Of a stretch of DNA of 64,000 nucleotides, positions 11,885 to 23,925 are shown piece after piece. The translations under genes were made by a program, and so were the position numbers. The notes beneath the pieces are model-generated. The model saw nothing but the letters and a program-made list of their open reading frames with translations, was not told the origin of the DNA and searched no databases. Numbering within the stretch: position 1 is the first letter of the stretch; every line of letters begins with the position of its first letter. The stretch is from Globodera rostochiensis (Eukaryota; Nematoda; Chromadorea; Rhabditida; Heteroderidae), in assembly GCA_018350325.1 (NCBI GenBank), contig JAEVLN010000011.1, positions 1,980,449-2,044,448 of the forward strand. The letters are read 5' to 3'.

Positions 11885-14800
11885 TTACTGTAAGATTTTC
11901 GAAGGCTTTCCTCTTTGTGCAATAAATTTGGCCACAGCATTTTGGTCCGTCGGCCGATGCGATGTCAAAAAGTTGTGATGATAAATCTTTTCCGGTCCGA
12001 GGCGCTCTTTCGGGTTAAGTGCAAGACTAAGAAAAAATAGATTTATTAAAAATTCTGGGATCGAGACACTTACAAAATTTTTGAGATTTTGCTCACGAAA
12101 ATCCTGCCCCGGTAAATCCCAATCCAGATCCCCAAATAGCAACGGCTCGATAAATCTAGTGACGGGATCAGCTCGATAGAGAACGTTGTTATTTTTTTAG
12201 AAATTCCAGTGGTTTAATCCAAATTACGGGACTGAAACTCCCGGAAATCCCATTGGGTCGAGTTTTTTACCAGGTTTTCAACAAAAAACAGGCTTTAGGC
12301 TTTACCATCCGGCTAGCAGCTCATCGAAACCGTATCCCACGGCACTCAGCTCGGGCTGGCTGATTACGGTAGCGATCGCTTCTGGTCTGCTGATCAGTGC
12401 TTCAATGATGAATAAATTTGGCATAGTTGAGGCTGAAGATGCAAAAGAAGGGCCAAATGGAAAACGGCCCAATGCCATCTCGGCCAATGAAATGCCAAAA
12501 CTCCACACGTCGCTGGCCACGCTAATACAAATTTATAAAATAAATTAAAAACATTTTTTGATAGCAAAAATATTTATTTGCTAGGCTACCCATTTTTTAT
12601 ATAAAAAAAACAAATAGATTCTAAAATTAAAATTTTTTTTTTTAATTTTAAATAATTTGAATTATTTATTTAACATCCATCATATTGACATAATCCAAAA
12701 CACCTGTAAACATCACCGCCAAGCCTTTCCGGTGCCATATAAACCTTGCAATTTTTATTTATTAATTTTAATATTTATGCCAAACTTTTGTGCCAACATA
12801 GGACCAGGCTACCGATTGGGCCATCTGTTTTGAAACGCCGAAATCCGCCAATTTTACTTGGCCGGCCGAGTTGACGAGGAAATTGCTTGGCTTAATGTCC
12901 CTATGCCGGGAAATAATATTTCAAATTTGGAAAAATCTACCTATGCATTATGTGCAGCTCCCAAAGGTATTTAAGTCCGTCTATAACGGCAACAGAAATG
13001 GCACCTATGAAAAAATTAAAATTTGTAAAAAAAAATCGAAAAAAGCCAAAATTGAAAAACTGAGTAATTAAAATTTCCATCCTAACCATTGAAAAAAGTA
13101 CGAATGAAAAATGTATAAAAAAGCTGAAAAATTAATAAATTTTTTTTGTTTTTAATTTTTTTTTTTTATAGACGTACAATATAGCGTATAAAATTTGACC
13201 GAGAACGGGAGGCGTCAGTTGGCCATAACGATCCAGCGAAAGAGCATCCATTAGTTCCTGGGGAAATAAAATAATTCAAAGAATATTTTCCGCGTTGCTA
13301 ATTTGTAAGAAAACTGAGTAAAAAAATGATAATTTTGTTCAAAAAAGTGGTTAATACAGTAAGAAGCGTCATGGCTATGTTTGAGAAAATACGGTATGAT
13401 GCAAAAGCATTTAACCATGCAGATGAGCAATTGGTTGTCAACAAAAAGTGCCGCGTGGAATTGGACAATGTTCGGATGGGCACACCTCTACTGCGAATTA
13501 ATGAAAATTATCAACAAAAATTATTAATAAAAATAAAATTTCCCAAAAAAATGGTTATTGGTGTCGATCAAAAACTAATTACAGGTCCATTAATTAAAAT
13601 AATTTGCTCCATGATCAGTAATTTTGTGGGACCTTAAGAATGGCAATTTCGTTGAGCAGCCCTTGTCGAGTACCGCTAGCACCATCCACTGCAATACATT
13701 TCACTGCAATCAATCGGTCATTTCGCGTGTCTAACGATCTGCAGAAGAAATGCGCTAGTCCAATGCCCACTGACTGATCAGTGATCGGAAAGAGTTGATA
13801 TGATTTTAAGGAAGCCATTTTGTCTCATGACCTGCTAAATCCACCCTTTCCAACCTGGTGCAACCTGATCCCCATTCAAGAGTTATTTCTCGCGATAATC
13901 GAACTTTTTTTCGATATTTTTCAATAACGATAATTTATCGAAATATCGTATCGTTTATCGATCAAAGCCATTTGCGGAACACTATTCAAGAGTAACAATT
14001 GTTCCATAATAAAATATTAATCTTTAAAAAAATTTAAAATTTTCCCACTTGTAAACACTGCCAAATTGTCCATCCGAAAGGCGCTCAATGAATCGCAACT
14101 CTTCCGGCTCAAATGGCTGTTCATCGCCCTCAAAATCAACGCTTTGTAGACGCTGGACGCGGCTTGTTTCTTGGAATTTTCATTTTTTTAAAATCCGAAT
14201 TAGTTATGTATTTACTAAGTCGAATTCTGAGAGGTTGTCCATGCACATGATTTGGTGCCAAATCGGCCAAAAAGGTGGCCAACTCTTCGTCCGTGCGAAC
14301 TCTCAGACGTTCGCCGTCGTCATCCTCGTCTTAAGCGTTAACATTTTTTTCCTTGTGTCAAACTTGATCAGAGCGTGAGCTGATCTAATATTGATTAGCT
14401 GATCAGATTTGATTTCGGTTAAAAGTCTTGATCAATTAGATTTAAAGGAAAAAACTGAAAGTATGACAATCACATTCAAAGAAGTCGTATTGAATTTGTT
14501 GGCCGGGAAACGCTGCGTTCAGTACAACCTAAAAAAATGATGGCATTACATATAAATATGCTTAGAAATTAGCTTAATTCTCTTTAATTAATCAAGCGAT
14601 TATCATCGTTGATTATAACAGTAAATGTTCAGAATTTCGGTTGGTTTTTATTTCGGATCCTTTTTGAGTCCAAGTCCTAATTCAAGTTTCATTTTTCGAA
14701 AACTGAATATTTGTGATCCCATGATGCAAGATTTTTTGATAAGTGGCATGTTTTTATTGGTGTAAAGTTCGACTTCAAAAGCCACACGCGTACCATCAGG

Positions 14801-14895
14801 CTGTCGAAGAACATCAGCGTGATGTCGTCGATGTACAGCTCGCGCTCCTCGGCCGCCCATCCGCTGTCCACCGTGGCTAACAGGGTCAGACCCAT
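11885..14895 (-). CDS. MAP2K5 (MEK5)-type dual-specificity kinase with PB1 domain
   Basis: MEK5 activates ERK5 and is recruited by MEKK2/3 through PB1-PB1 contact. Minus-strand exons 14895-14794, 14528-14474, 14329-14216, 14169-14049, 13738-13633, 13487-13416, 13257-13200, 13004-12941, 12900-12786 and 12744-12704 join with every phase closing; exon 12521 to about 12306, one near 12180-12070 and the last (to 11885) are joined less exactly. Residues about 1-95 form the PB1 domain, with the acidic OPCA stretch [20 protein letters not shown]. The kinase follows: degenerate glycine loop SDGQFGSV, lysine 144 in IAVK, helix-C NEIAIL, HRD at 230-232 ([14 protein letters not shown]), DFG at 250-252, activation-loop serines 260 and 264 in SVAWS, MAPERL, and [20 protein letters not shown]. 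The PB1 domain separates it from MEK1/2, MKK3/4/6 and MKK7. The glycine loop's first Gly is replaced by Ser. Confidence 0.9.
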
Positions 14896-14896
14896 T

Positions 14897-15534
14897 ATAA
14901 TATTATTTTGTTTTTGATGTTGGAATTTAATTTATTTAGGGGCTGTGCACAACAGGCTGAGTGCGCGACTGATAGGTGCGATGGGATTGATTTGTTAGGA
15001 ATGGATGGAAACCCCCCAAACCCGCAAAAACAACGCCACTTTTGGGGGGGGGGCAAATTCGTCATCGATCAGTCTCAGAGAACCGTCAACAACAAAATTC
15101 CGTCCGCTTCGGTGGCGATGTTCGTGACGTAACGGCAGAGGAGTAATATTTGGGGGAGAGCCACCAATCACTTTTCGCTGAAAGCGCCAATGTAAATTGA
15201 TAAAAACAAAGGGGAAAAATTGAAAATTTGTATTTTAAATATTTAAAACGGCAATTATTCAAAAAGCTAAAATTTTTTTTCTTTTGTAAAATCGTTCATT
15301 AAAATCGTCGATTTGCCTACCTATTTTAGAAATGGGTGCCACTCCACGCCCAAAAATGCCATCTTTATTCCTATGGTACAATAGCCAATTTTGGCATTTC
15401 ATTTAAACTGCTCATTTTGAGCATATCAAAAGTTGGCAAAAACAATAAATAAAAATATATTCCGGAATTGCAAAATCGTCAGTAAATTTTTTAAAACTTT
15501 GGCTTTAAAGTTTAAACTTTGCGAAACTTTGGGT
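14897..15534. other. Intergenic region between kinase and RING genes
   Basis: This contains the kinase promoter side and the 3' side of the RING gene. A G-run lies at about 15044-15053. I see no convincing exon. Confidence 0.5.
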
Positions 15535-17159
15535 TTACGATTTATTTGCTAGGCGCAGTGCATTTTCAAATTCCTTTTTGATACGTTGCGCATTTGCCAA
15601 TGTCTCCGTTCGAATACGCTCCGAAATTGCCATTGTCTCATTGCGGATACGTGCCGCTTTCGCCGTGGTCTCCGATTGGATACGTTCCGAAGTTCTCTCT
15701 GCGTAATCGAGGAGACCTTGCGCATTTGGCAGTGCCTCGGCCGGTGTACTCAGCACATTTGCCTTTGCCTCGCTGTAAATAAAATCCGCATGTTCCCGCG
15801 ACTCATTTTCTATACGTTCCGAATCCGAATTTGATGACATCAAATTTTGCGCATTTGCAGTTGTCTCAATAAGGAAATGTTCTGCATTTTCCAATGCGGC
15901 CAATAAATGTGCATTTGGCAATGCCTGACTTTTGGCACTTTGTAGGGATGCCCTTCTCTGTTCCACATGAACTGTTGCCTCGTCATGTACACGTTGCGCA
16001 TGTTCAGCTGCCTCATTAAGGGTACGGTCCGAGTCTTGCAATGCTTCGTTTAGGACAGCATCTGCTTCCATTAATCTCCGCAATAAATCATTTCGGATCT
16101 TTTGCGCAGTTTCCAATGCTTGCATAAATTCATCCGATTTTTGCGCATATTTCATTGCTATAGACCAAAAATGTTGCGCCTTTACCAATGCTTCATTAAG
16201 CGTACTTTGCGCGCTTGCCAATGCCCAATTGCGGTAATGTTGAGCATTTGCCAATGTTTCAATTTGCATTTGATTCGCTTTTACCAATAAATCTTTGATA
16301 AGTAGCACAATACTTCCGACATGTCGCGGAAATACAGCACGACATGTTGGACAAGTGTTATGATCTGATGCCCTTTAATATTTGAATTTTATGTAACAAA
16401 ATAAACTTAAATTTTTGTAGTATATATGTTAGGGGTAATTTTGAAATCGGTTAGTTCTGGAATTAACCGGTTAATTTTGGAATTCTAAAATTTAAAGGCT
16501 ATAACTTTTTTAAACTCAACCAAATCAAACAAACAAGATGATTGAGAGGAAAGGAAAAAAAGCCAGGCGGTTCAATTCATTTTTAAAAAGTTCAATGTGA
16601 AAAAGCCATCCTTTATTGAAATAATATTCAGTAATTATTTAGCTTTGGCTTAGCAATAGCTTTTAAAAGCTTTGAGCTTTCGAATGGCATATTTTTTGTT
16701 TGATTTGGGTTTTAAAAAAAGTTATAGACTTTTAAATTTTAGAATTTCCATTTCAGAATTAACCGATTTCAAAAATTAACCGTAACATATATAAAGCATT
16801 TATTATTTACCACGGCGTTATGCACTTTTCATGAAACACATGCTAAAATTTAAATTAAATTCAAATTACGAAATATTTATGCTTGTAATTTATTTCATCA
16901 AAATGACATAAAATGTATTTACGCGGCATGGCAATGTCTGGAGTTCATCTTCGTTAATGTTTTTTGAGAGGCAAATGTTACATTCTCTTCCATTATTCTC
17001 TCCATCAGATGAACCTATTAAGTAAAACATTGAATTATTTTCAGCTAATATATATTTTTTGAATTTTTTAAAGAGTCAAAAGAATTTACACTTACAGTGT
17101 CCATATCGCGCAAAAATAAATAAAGCGATGATTTTAATGGAATAAATAAACTCCAACAT
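15535..17159 (-). CDS. Secreted RING-H2 protein with 11-residue-repeat tail
   Basis: Four minus-strand exons (17159-17096, 17014-16923, 16842-16811, 16372-15535) join with exact phases into 341 residues. Residues 1-22 are a signal peptide (MLEFIYSIKIIALFIFARYG). A complete RING-H2 domain follows: C33, C36, C51, H53, H56, C59, C70, C73, with the typical H-x-F-H-x-x-C-I-x-x-W and CPTCR. From about residue 85 to the end the chain is an alanine-, glutamate- and arginine-rich helix built on 11-residue periods, clearest near the C terminus (RIRNETMAISE, RIRTETLANAQ). RING-H2 domains normally give ubiquitin-ligase activity inside cells. A signal peptide without any other membrane span is unusual and suggests either action outside the animal (cyst nematodes are known to secrete a RING-H2 effector) or a luminal role. 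The repeats could bind lipid or form a coiled coil. Confidence 0.85.
16419..16798. repeat. Foldback (MITE-like) element in intron 3 of the RING gene
   Basis: About 95 bases from 16419 (ATATATGTTAGGGGTAATTT) recur inverted at 16697-16798. The centre is AT-rich and has no reading frame. It accounts for nearly all of the 438-base intron, the longest in this gene. Confidence 0.7.
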
Positions 17160-17929
17160 TTTTAATAAGTTTAAAAAATGAATATTGACAACCCAACAAT
17201 CTCACAAATTTTTAATATAAAATTTCCAATTGCTCACTAAAATGTTATAATTAATAATAATAATAAGAAATTGCTAGCTTTTTTGCATAACCAATCAATG
17301 GGAAAATGCTTCGTAAATGGGTAAAAAGATGGCAACCATTATGAACAACTCTATCTGTGAGTATTGATTATAAAATGGACAAAAAAAATTGGGCACCAGC
17401 GGAAACTCGGCACGGAAGATTGGGGGCAAACAATTTTGCAAAACGATAATAAACCAAAAAAATTATGTTTTAATTGCCAAAATATTTGCTGCCTCAATGA
17501 CGTAAACTGGCTTTGAAGTGCGCATGCCCAGCGGGGGCTTTGTAAATGAAAACAAATAGCAAGCAGTTTAGAGGGAAAAGGATTTATTTATATTAGCTTA
17601 TGAATCCCAATTTAGAAATTATAAAAATGAGAGAAAGCGTGGCTGAAATTAAAATTTTAGGTTAATTTTTGCCAAAAACAAAGGGCCAAATAATGCATTT
17701 GCGCCAAAATTCGGTGCCGGCTGTCTCCCAATAACAAAACAGCCACAAACTTTGCAATCCACCAGGGTATTTTGCATCATTTCTTGAAATTAAAAAATCT
17801 AGAGAAAAAACTTTTTTTAAATATCAAAAAGTTCGAAAATATTGTTTGTGCTATTGTATAAAAAAATGTTTGTTATGGGGGTGCATTTTTGGGCAGGACC
17901 AAGACAAGAAAAAATTCGAATTTTATTTC

Positions 17930-18190
17930 TTTTTAGAAAATTAGTGATCTTGGCAAGAAAAATCCAAAACTTCTAATTTTATTGCAGTTTTTCTTAAGAA
18001 ATTTTTAAAAAAATGCCGAAATAGGCTCGAGCTTATTTTAGACGCGAAAACCCCAAAATAGGTTTTTCTAGGTCCAAATAGGCTCGTTAAAACGACGAAT
18101 TTCCCGACAAAAAAACAAGTTTTTCGTGCATACCTAACTCGCCAAAACAAAGCTGCAGGAAAATAGGTAAAACCCTAAAAATATCATTTC
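17930..18190. repeat. Dispersed repeat, copy 1
   Basis: It shares GGCAAGAAAAA, CCCCAAAATAGGTTTTT and a 3' part reading AACTCGCCAAAACAAAGCTG with segments at 32440-32795 and 54640-54935, in the same orientation. It is AT-rich and non-coding. Confidence 0.7.
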
Positions 18191-18201
18191 ATTCTCAATA
18201 T

Positions 18202-18710
18202 TTAAACATTTTTCTTCAACATATCCTCAGGCTTTAGCATCTTCCGAAGTTCATCCAAAAGTTCGCTCCAACTCATAGTCAGTGACGCGCTCACTTTGCC
18301 GTCGTCCTGATTAAAATCAATCGATGCTAATTAAATTTATTCTTTTTAATTACTCACAATGCCGTCATAAACGTAAGAAGAATCAGCAGCAGAATGCCGA
18401 GAATGTACGCATTGATTGGCGGTAGATTGAAGTCGATTGTCGTAGACGTTTCTGTGACAGAAAAAAAACAATTTGATTTCATCATAAAGCCCTAAAAGTA
18501 CCGCTAATCGTTGTGATCGGAAGCTGGATGCCGTCATTGGACATGTTGACGTTGGCTCCACCAAAAAAACATTTGCACATTAAGCTGTCCGTCCCGAACT
18601 TTTCGATCAGGTTATGGGAAATTGTTTAATAAAAGCCATACACGCTGAACCGACGCTGGCAACACAACCGTATCGCTGGACGTGAAGCTTCTCTACAAAT
18701 GAATTAAAAT
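18202..18710 (-). CDS. Probable small Cys-containing type I membrane protein
   Basis: Minus-strand exon pieces read KLHVQRYGCVASVGSAC (about 18690-18630), then NLIEKFGTDSLMCKCFFGGA and NVNMSNDGIQLPITTIS (about 18620-18505), a membrane span NAYILGILLLILLTFMTAL (18440-18345), and a short polar tail ending KPEDMLKKNV (18320-18202). The pattern of a small Cys-bearing ectodomain, one span and a short tail resembles small three-finger or related nematode surface proteins, but the cysteine pattern is incomplete. The first two pieces are in different frames with no clear intron between them, and the span-to-tail join also fails in phase. It may therefore be damaged, or I may be missing an exon. Further exon-like pieces lie at 18780-19000. 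Confidence 0.4.
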
Positions 18711-19069
18711 AAATGTGCCGTCCGATGTTATCGCTAAGATTTTTAGGCACAAAAAAACAATTTTTGCAAAAGATGCTCTTTTAACGTGTAATTGGCATAC
18801 ATAAACAACTTCGAAACCATTGATACCCGCCGACATTATTTCAAATTCGGCATTTGACATAAAAGTCTGATAAATATCGACCCAACTTAACCTGGGGAAC
18901 AGCTGGGCGCATAGCGAGATTCACTTTAGAAGAACAAAGTCCAATCCCGCCTTCTCCCAAGCAACGGGACTTTGATAATTCACAAATTTTCAACAGGCAA
19001 TTGATAACCGCCGAATTGGTCGTCGATGCCTTAATCCATTCATTGGGTCACATATATTTAAATCTACAC

Positions 19070-21180
19070 AAAAATTTGCCTTTTTTATAATATTTTTGTT
19101 GCATTTAAACAACAATTTAATGTAAAAAGATTCATCCAAAAAAGTCGAATGCCATTTTAAATTACAAATTTAATTTCTTACAAAACTACTAAATTTTCTT
19201 AAAATTCGCTTATTTAGAGCAGAGTCATAAATATGTATTTAAATGCATAATTTTGTAAAATTTTGCAAAAAAGCGGCTATCTAAGACTAAAATTTAAAAA
19301 ACCCTAATATCGATCACTATTGAATTACTGTTAGCAAAGTGATCAGTAAGATTGAGCGGCACCGGTGGAACATTTTGGAGAAATTTATTAATTGATTGAT
19401 TATAATAATTTTTTGAAGACTGATTTATGGAATTGTTTGTAAATTTAATAATGATTCATCATCAGCTTTAAAATTGAATGATGATTAATTGCCGGAATGA
19501 CACAACATAAAAATTTAAAAAAATTAATCTATGATTTCTTAGCATTTTAATTTAATTTAAAAGGCACTGTTAACATTTGATCGGTAAGTTTAAATATTTG
19601 GCGATCAAATCACCAATCGCCGTGCTATTCAATCCCGTCGTAATGCAGGTCGGCCGGCATTAGCACTTCTGAAAATATTTTTATAAAACAATTTAATAAG
19701 TATTTTTGCAATTACAAAATAAGGAATAAATAAATTTAAAGTTATTTTCTTCAAATGTTTGAAAAAAGCACAATCAGTTTTGACATTTGTTAATTTTATT
19801 TGGGTTTCTCATTTGGTAATTCCTCCAATTTGCCCCAAAAAGAATCAAATGCTAAAATCATTTTTTTGCTCAAACGAAATTACTTTTACTCATAAATTCA
19901 ATCAAATTCCAAAGGCATTCAAAAAACTGTTTCATTTCGAAAAAAAGTTGTTGATCAGTCGTCCGTCGTTGGTTATTTATTGTTTTAGTTATCCGACGAT
20001 TCGTTGGCTTCCGATCAGTGCTTAGGCGTCTTTGCGCGGCACGTCCAGTACCCAATTTTTGTCGCAACAATTACTCGCCACTTTCGATCAGGGAGCTCAA
20101 CTCATCTGCGAGAAAATATGGCAACCGGTCCCAAAAGGAATTTTCAAATAAACAATTTTTTTGAGAATTGCTTCACTTCTGGGGGAGGGGGTCGCCGATA
20201 GGCGCCGCCGTGAAAATTTTTGACTCAATTTGTTAAAAAATTTGCACATAAAATTTAAAAAATACGACAACAACTTTTTGTAGCTTTTTAAGAATGGGAA
20301 AGGCACGGCCGGAAATTTATTAAACTATTTTCGGAAAATTCCCATTTTTCCTTAAAAAATGGGAACTTTTCACAAAGTTCTAAACTATGGTGCAAGTGTG
20401 GATGGAAAAAATAAGGCATTTCCGAAATTATTGCATTTGCCTTAAAAATAAGGCAAATTGAGCTCATTGCTTTCGATCCGACGCATTTCGCCCAACCGCA
20501 CGAACAACGGGCCTTGACTGCACAGCCTGCACGCTTGCTGCTTGCAAAACCAAAAATCCATCCGTTGCGCTTCACACGCGGCCCATTCCGATACGATTTG
20601 TAATCGATTTCAATTCTGCGAGTTATTCAATCGTTTGCAAACTTTCTTTTGTTCGCCCGCACCAGTGACTTTTATAAACACAAAGTCTTGAGATCGACGA
20701 AAACGAATTTTCTTGTTCAGATTATAATTAGTGCCTTCTTCTTTTTACGACGTACCCACGTCAGCTGCGGGTCTTTGCCCTGGGTAAAATGGCGTTACAA
20801 AATAGTTTTTCTTTTTGCCAAAGAAGCCATTGGCATGGCTATATTTTATGGAAAGCTTTAAATTACTTAATCGGTAATTAACAAAAAGATCTAGGATGGG
20901 TTTCCCTTTCATGCTTTTCACCAAATTTTGATGAATAATGCAATCTCGTTAAAATAAATAGAAAAAATTTTCAAACAAAAATTTTTTTACATTAAGGCAT
21001 AAAAATAGCTGAACTTATTGTCTAAACATTCGCCGTGCCATTCATTCATTTTTTTCCGTCCGGCATAAGCATTTCAGGCCATTTTTGTAAAACAAAATTC
21101 ATAAGTATTTTTGAAATCATTGGGAAATGATTATTTATTGGATTGATAAATCCTAATATGTATTATGTTTATCATTTGGT
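19070..21180. other. Mostly non-coding, with a few exon-like fragments
   Basis: Minus-strand fragments end in EVLMPADLHYDGIE and stop (about 19668-19627, after a good TTTTCAG acceptor) and in EMLMPDGKK and stop (about 21080-21050). They look like two diverged versions of the same last exon, probably of the lectin-like genes upstream. Near 20630-20455 an open minus-strand stretch is rich in Cys, Lys and Arg. None can be built into a gene with confidence. The dispersed palindromic-core repeat lies at 20178-20300. Confidence 0.35.
20178..20300 (+). repeat. Palindromic-core dispersed repeat, copy 1
   Basis: Core GCCGATAGGCGCCGCC followed by AAAATTTTTGACTCAATTTG and a tail ending in AAGAATGGGA. 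The same unit is found at 23800-23925, 34000-34150, 38690-38770 and 45860-46010. Confidence 0.75.
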
Positions 21181-21189
21181 GTTCATTTA

Positions 21190-22960
21190 ATCGAAATACC
21201 CTTCAAATGTATCGCATTTTCTAATTCTTCCCACCAAGCATTGTTCCATTTTTGGTGGTACAACGTTTTTCCGGCACGCAAAACACCTCCAGAGATTTTA
21301 TTGATACTCCCGCCGTGTAATTGGCCTAAAATTATGATAAAATTAAAACTAATCATTGAAAAATATTTTAAATGATCTGATCAATTCACAACCGTGACTG
21401 GATTAGATTTACATACAGTATATTTTTGGATCATTACAGACACTGACCGTAATGTAATGGGTGGCCCATACGGGCAGAGGCCACTCCACCGTTTGCTTGT
21501 AGACAAGCTTGTCCTTCTGGTTGTCGTCTGTGCCATTGCCGTTCAGAAGCAGCTCAAACTTGCTGATTTCCTTCACCGTAATCGTGAAATTCAACTTGGC
21601 ATTCGCCGTCAACATATTGGCCTTTTTGAATGTTTTTGAATCCTCGGCTATAGTCATGTTTAAAGTGTTGTTCCAATACCTTGGCTGTTATAAAAAATAA
21701 ATTATTGTGTTAAATATTGGATCAAACAAAGAAAAATATTTAACAAAATAGGATTATTTAAAGAAGAAAAATGCCCCAGTTGGTTATCCCGCCCGGGGGG
21801 AGGAGCTACCATTTTGATTATCTCTTAAATGTTCAAAATTCTGACGTAGGATAAAATTCTTTTTTTGTTCTATACTTTTTTTAAACAAAAAAATTCACAT
21901 AATGTCTGCTGAAGATGAGTGTTTTGTTGTTCAACAAAACCTTCAGCACAGTCTTGCCAACTTAAATTTCATATACATAATAGGCGCATAAATTTGAAAG
22001 ATTAAAATTTCGGACACTTTATTAAAATGTTTAAACTTTTTTATGTAAAAGCATCTGCAAAATGTTTGTCTTACCGAGGTCGTGATAAGCGAGTGCCTCG
22101 CTGTAGAAGAACACGCAAACTTCTTGCGGAACAACACGGTCCAGTTCCAACACCACAATTATGCTTTCATTCAGTTGCAGAAGGTCGTCCGTTCTGTTGA
22201 TCTGCTTGTATCGGATGCGCTTCGTCCAACTGATGTTTGCTCCATTTGTGTCGTTGATCGCCAGAGTTTGGGGCTCAACCAGAATGTGATCCGGATCTAC
22301 TTCCAAATCGCCCTCAACCTGTAAAAACGCGCGCGGTAACTTAAAATCAATCAATCAATCAATAAACGACTGATCATTGGGTCAAAAATAATGGCTCTTC
22401 TCATCGGCCAAGTAAAATTCCAACGACAGTTACTTGGGCCCGACAATGATCTGCAGTCTGTCGACTAACATGATCAATGCTTTTAGAAAGTACTGTGACC
22501 CCTCTGCCGCTTATTTGGACACATTTCGAGGGGTTTTGAAAGTTCCGATCACAAATTAAACATTATTTTTGAACATATGACATCATTTAACACGATTCGG
22601 GGCTATTATTTAAATATTTATGTTGGGACAAAATATTTTTTTAATCAATATTGATCAAAAATTACTCTCCTAATTCTTGCACATAAATGATCAGTCGTCC
22701 AAATTTGTTTTGTTTTTTCTTTGATTAAGATAATTTTTACGCGAATATGATCGATGGCGAACGGCGGGATGGGCATGATGGATTTGGTTTTTACAAAATA
22801 GGCCATATAATAATTGCAGAATTTGTTGAAGCGAGTGCCGTGAATGCTGCCGTAGAAGCCATCATCTGCCATAAGAATTTCCAGCTTCAAATGTTGACCT
22901 TCGTACAGTTTAAGTTCAGTGAATGATGCGTTTATTCCATTTGCCCAACGATTATAATTT
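21190..22960 (-). CDS. Galectin-like domain exons, 3' group
   Basis: Minus-strand exons carry beta-sandwich segments of galectin type: EGQHLKLEILMADDGFYGSI with PPFAIDHIRVK (about 22940-22740), LVEPQTLAINDT with INRTDDLLQLNESIIVVLEL (22330-22075), NFTITVKEISKFELLLNGNG with VEWPLPVWATHYITVSV (21690-21420), and HGGSINKISGGVLRAGKTLY (21320-21195). In galectins the second half reads as a hydrophobic strand, then an F-x-V/I-x-x-N-G turn, then P-x-x-x-I-x-x-I; those features are visible, though the sugar-binding H-N-R/W-E residues are not clearly retained. Several N-glycosylation sequons suggest secretion. This group may continue from the exons at 24420-28467 as one long gene. Exon borders are approximate. 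Confidence 0.5.
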
Positions 22961-23082
22961 TTTTCCTTCAAAATGTAAAGAATAATTGAAGTTTTGCATA
23001 AAAGGTGGAAATTGTGCCAACCAACCAGTGTTTTCCTGTTCCAGCTTGGCCTGTTCTGTTCCTGTTCTATTCTAGAATTTAG

Positions 23083-23520
23083 AACAGAACAGGAACAGAA
23101 CAGGAACAGAACAGGAACAGAACAGGAACAGAACAGGAACAGAACAGGAACAGAACAGGAACAACAGAACAGGAACAGAACAGGAACAGAACAGGAACAG
23201 AACAGGAACAGAACAGGAACAGAACAGGAACAGAACAGAACAGGAACAGAACAGGAACAGAACAGGAACAGAACAGGAACAGAAATAGGAACAGAACAGG
23301 AACAGAACAGGAACAACAGAACAGGAACAGAACAGGAACAACAGAACAGGAACAGAACAGGAACAGAACAGGAACAGAACAGGAACAGAACAGGAACAGA
23401 ACAGGAACAGAACAGGAACAGAACAGGAACAGAACAGGAACAGAACAGGAACAGAACAGGAACAGAACAGGAACAGAACAGGAACAGAACAGGAACAGAA
23501 CAGGAACAGAAACAGAACAG
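23083..23520. repeat. Minisatellite, 11-bp unit GGAACAGAACA, about 40 copies
   Basis: A near-perfect tandem array with occasional shortened units, bounded on both sides by GGCCTGTTCTGTTCC-type sequence in inverted orientation. The unit is a variant of the host element's terminal repeat (CCTGTTCC), and further copies occur at 24197-24300. Open frames through it (EQEQNRNRTGT or FCSCSVPVL) are artefacts. Confidence 0.95.
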
Positions 23521-23799
23521 GCCAAGCTAGAACAGGGTAAAAATTGAAGAAACTTTTATTGAGTAATATATTTGAAATTTTCCAACTATTCATTAAACTT
23601 CGAACCTCCGACTGTTAAATTAAATGATTTTTTCTCTCTTTTTATGAACTTTGATGCTAATTGTATATTTTAGATTTCTATTTTTTGAAGGCATAGATAT
23701 TATTTATTTTTTTCTTTAAATTGAAAAAAAATCATTAGGGGGGGGGGCTTTTTGTTTTCTAACTTTTAAAAATTAAGACCAATTATTTAAAAAACTCTC

Positions 23800-23925
23800 A
23801 AAATCGTCAACCCGGGCCCCTCCCATTCTAAAAAGCTTCAAAAAATGGTTGCAAATCCCTTAACAAATTGAATCAAAATTCAAAATTTTCTCGGCGGCGC
23901 CTATCGGCACCGCCGACTCCCCCCT
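23800..23925 (-). repeat. Palindromic-core dispersed repeat, copy 2
   Basis: Inverted relative to copy 1: CTCGGCGGCGCCTATCGGCA at 23889-23908 preceded by AACAAATTGAATCAAAATTC. Nested in the hAT-like element 23026-24321. Confidence 0.75.

Noticed and set aside
22994..23593. Open frames of EQEQNRNRTGT and FCSCSVPVL type on both strands
   Set aside because: Produced by the 11-bp minisatellite inside the hAT-like element; open on both strands, so not evidence of coding.
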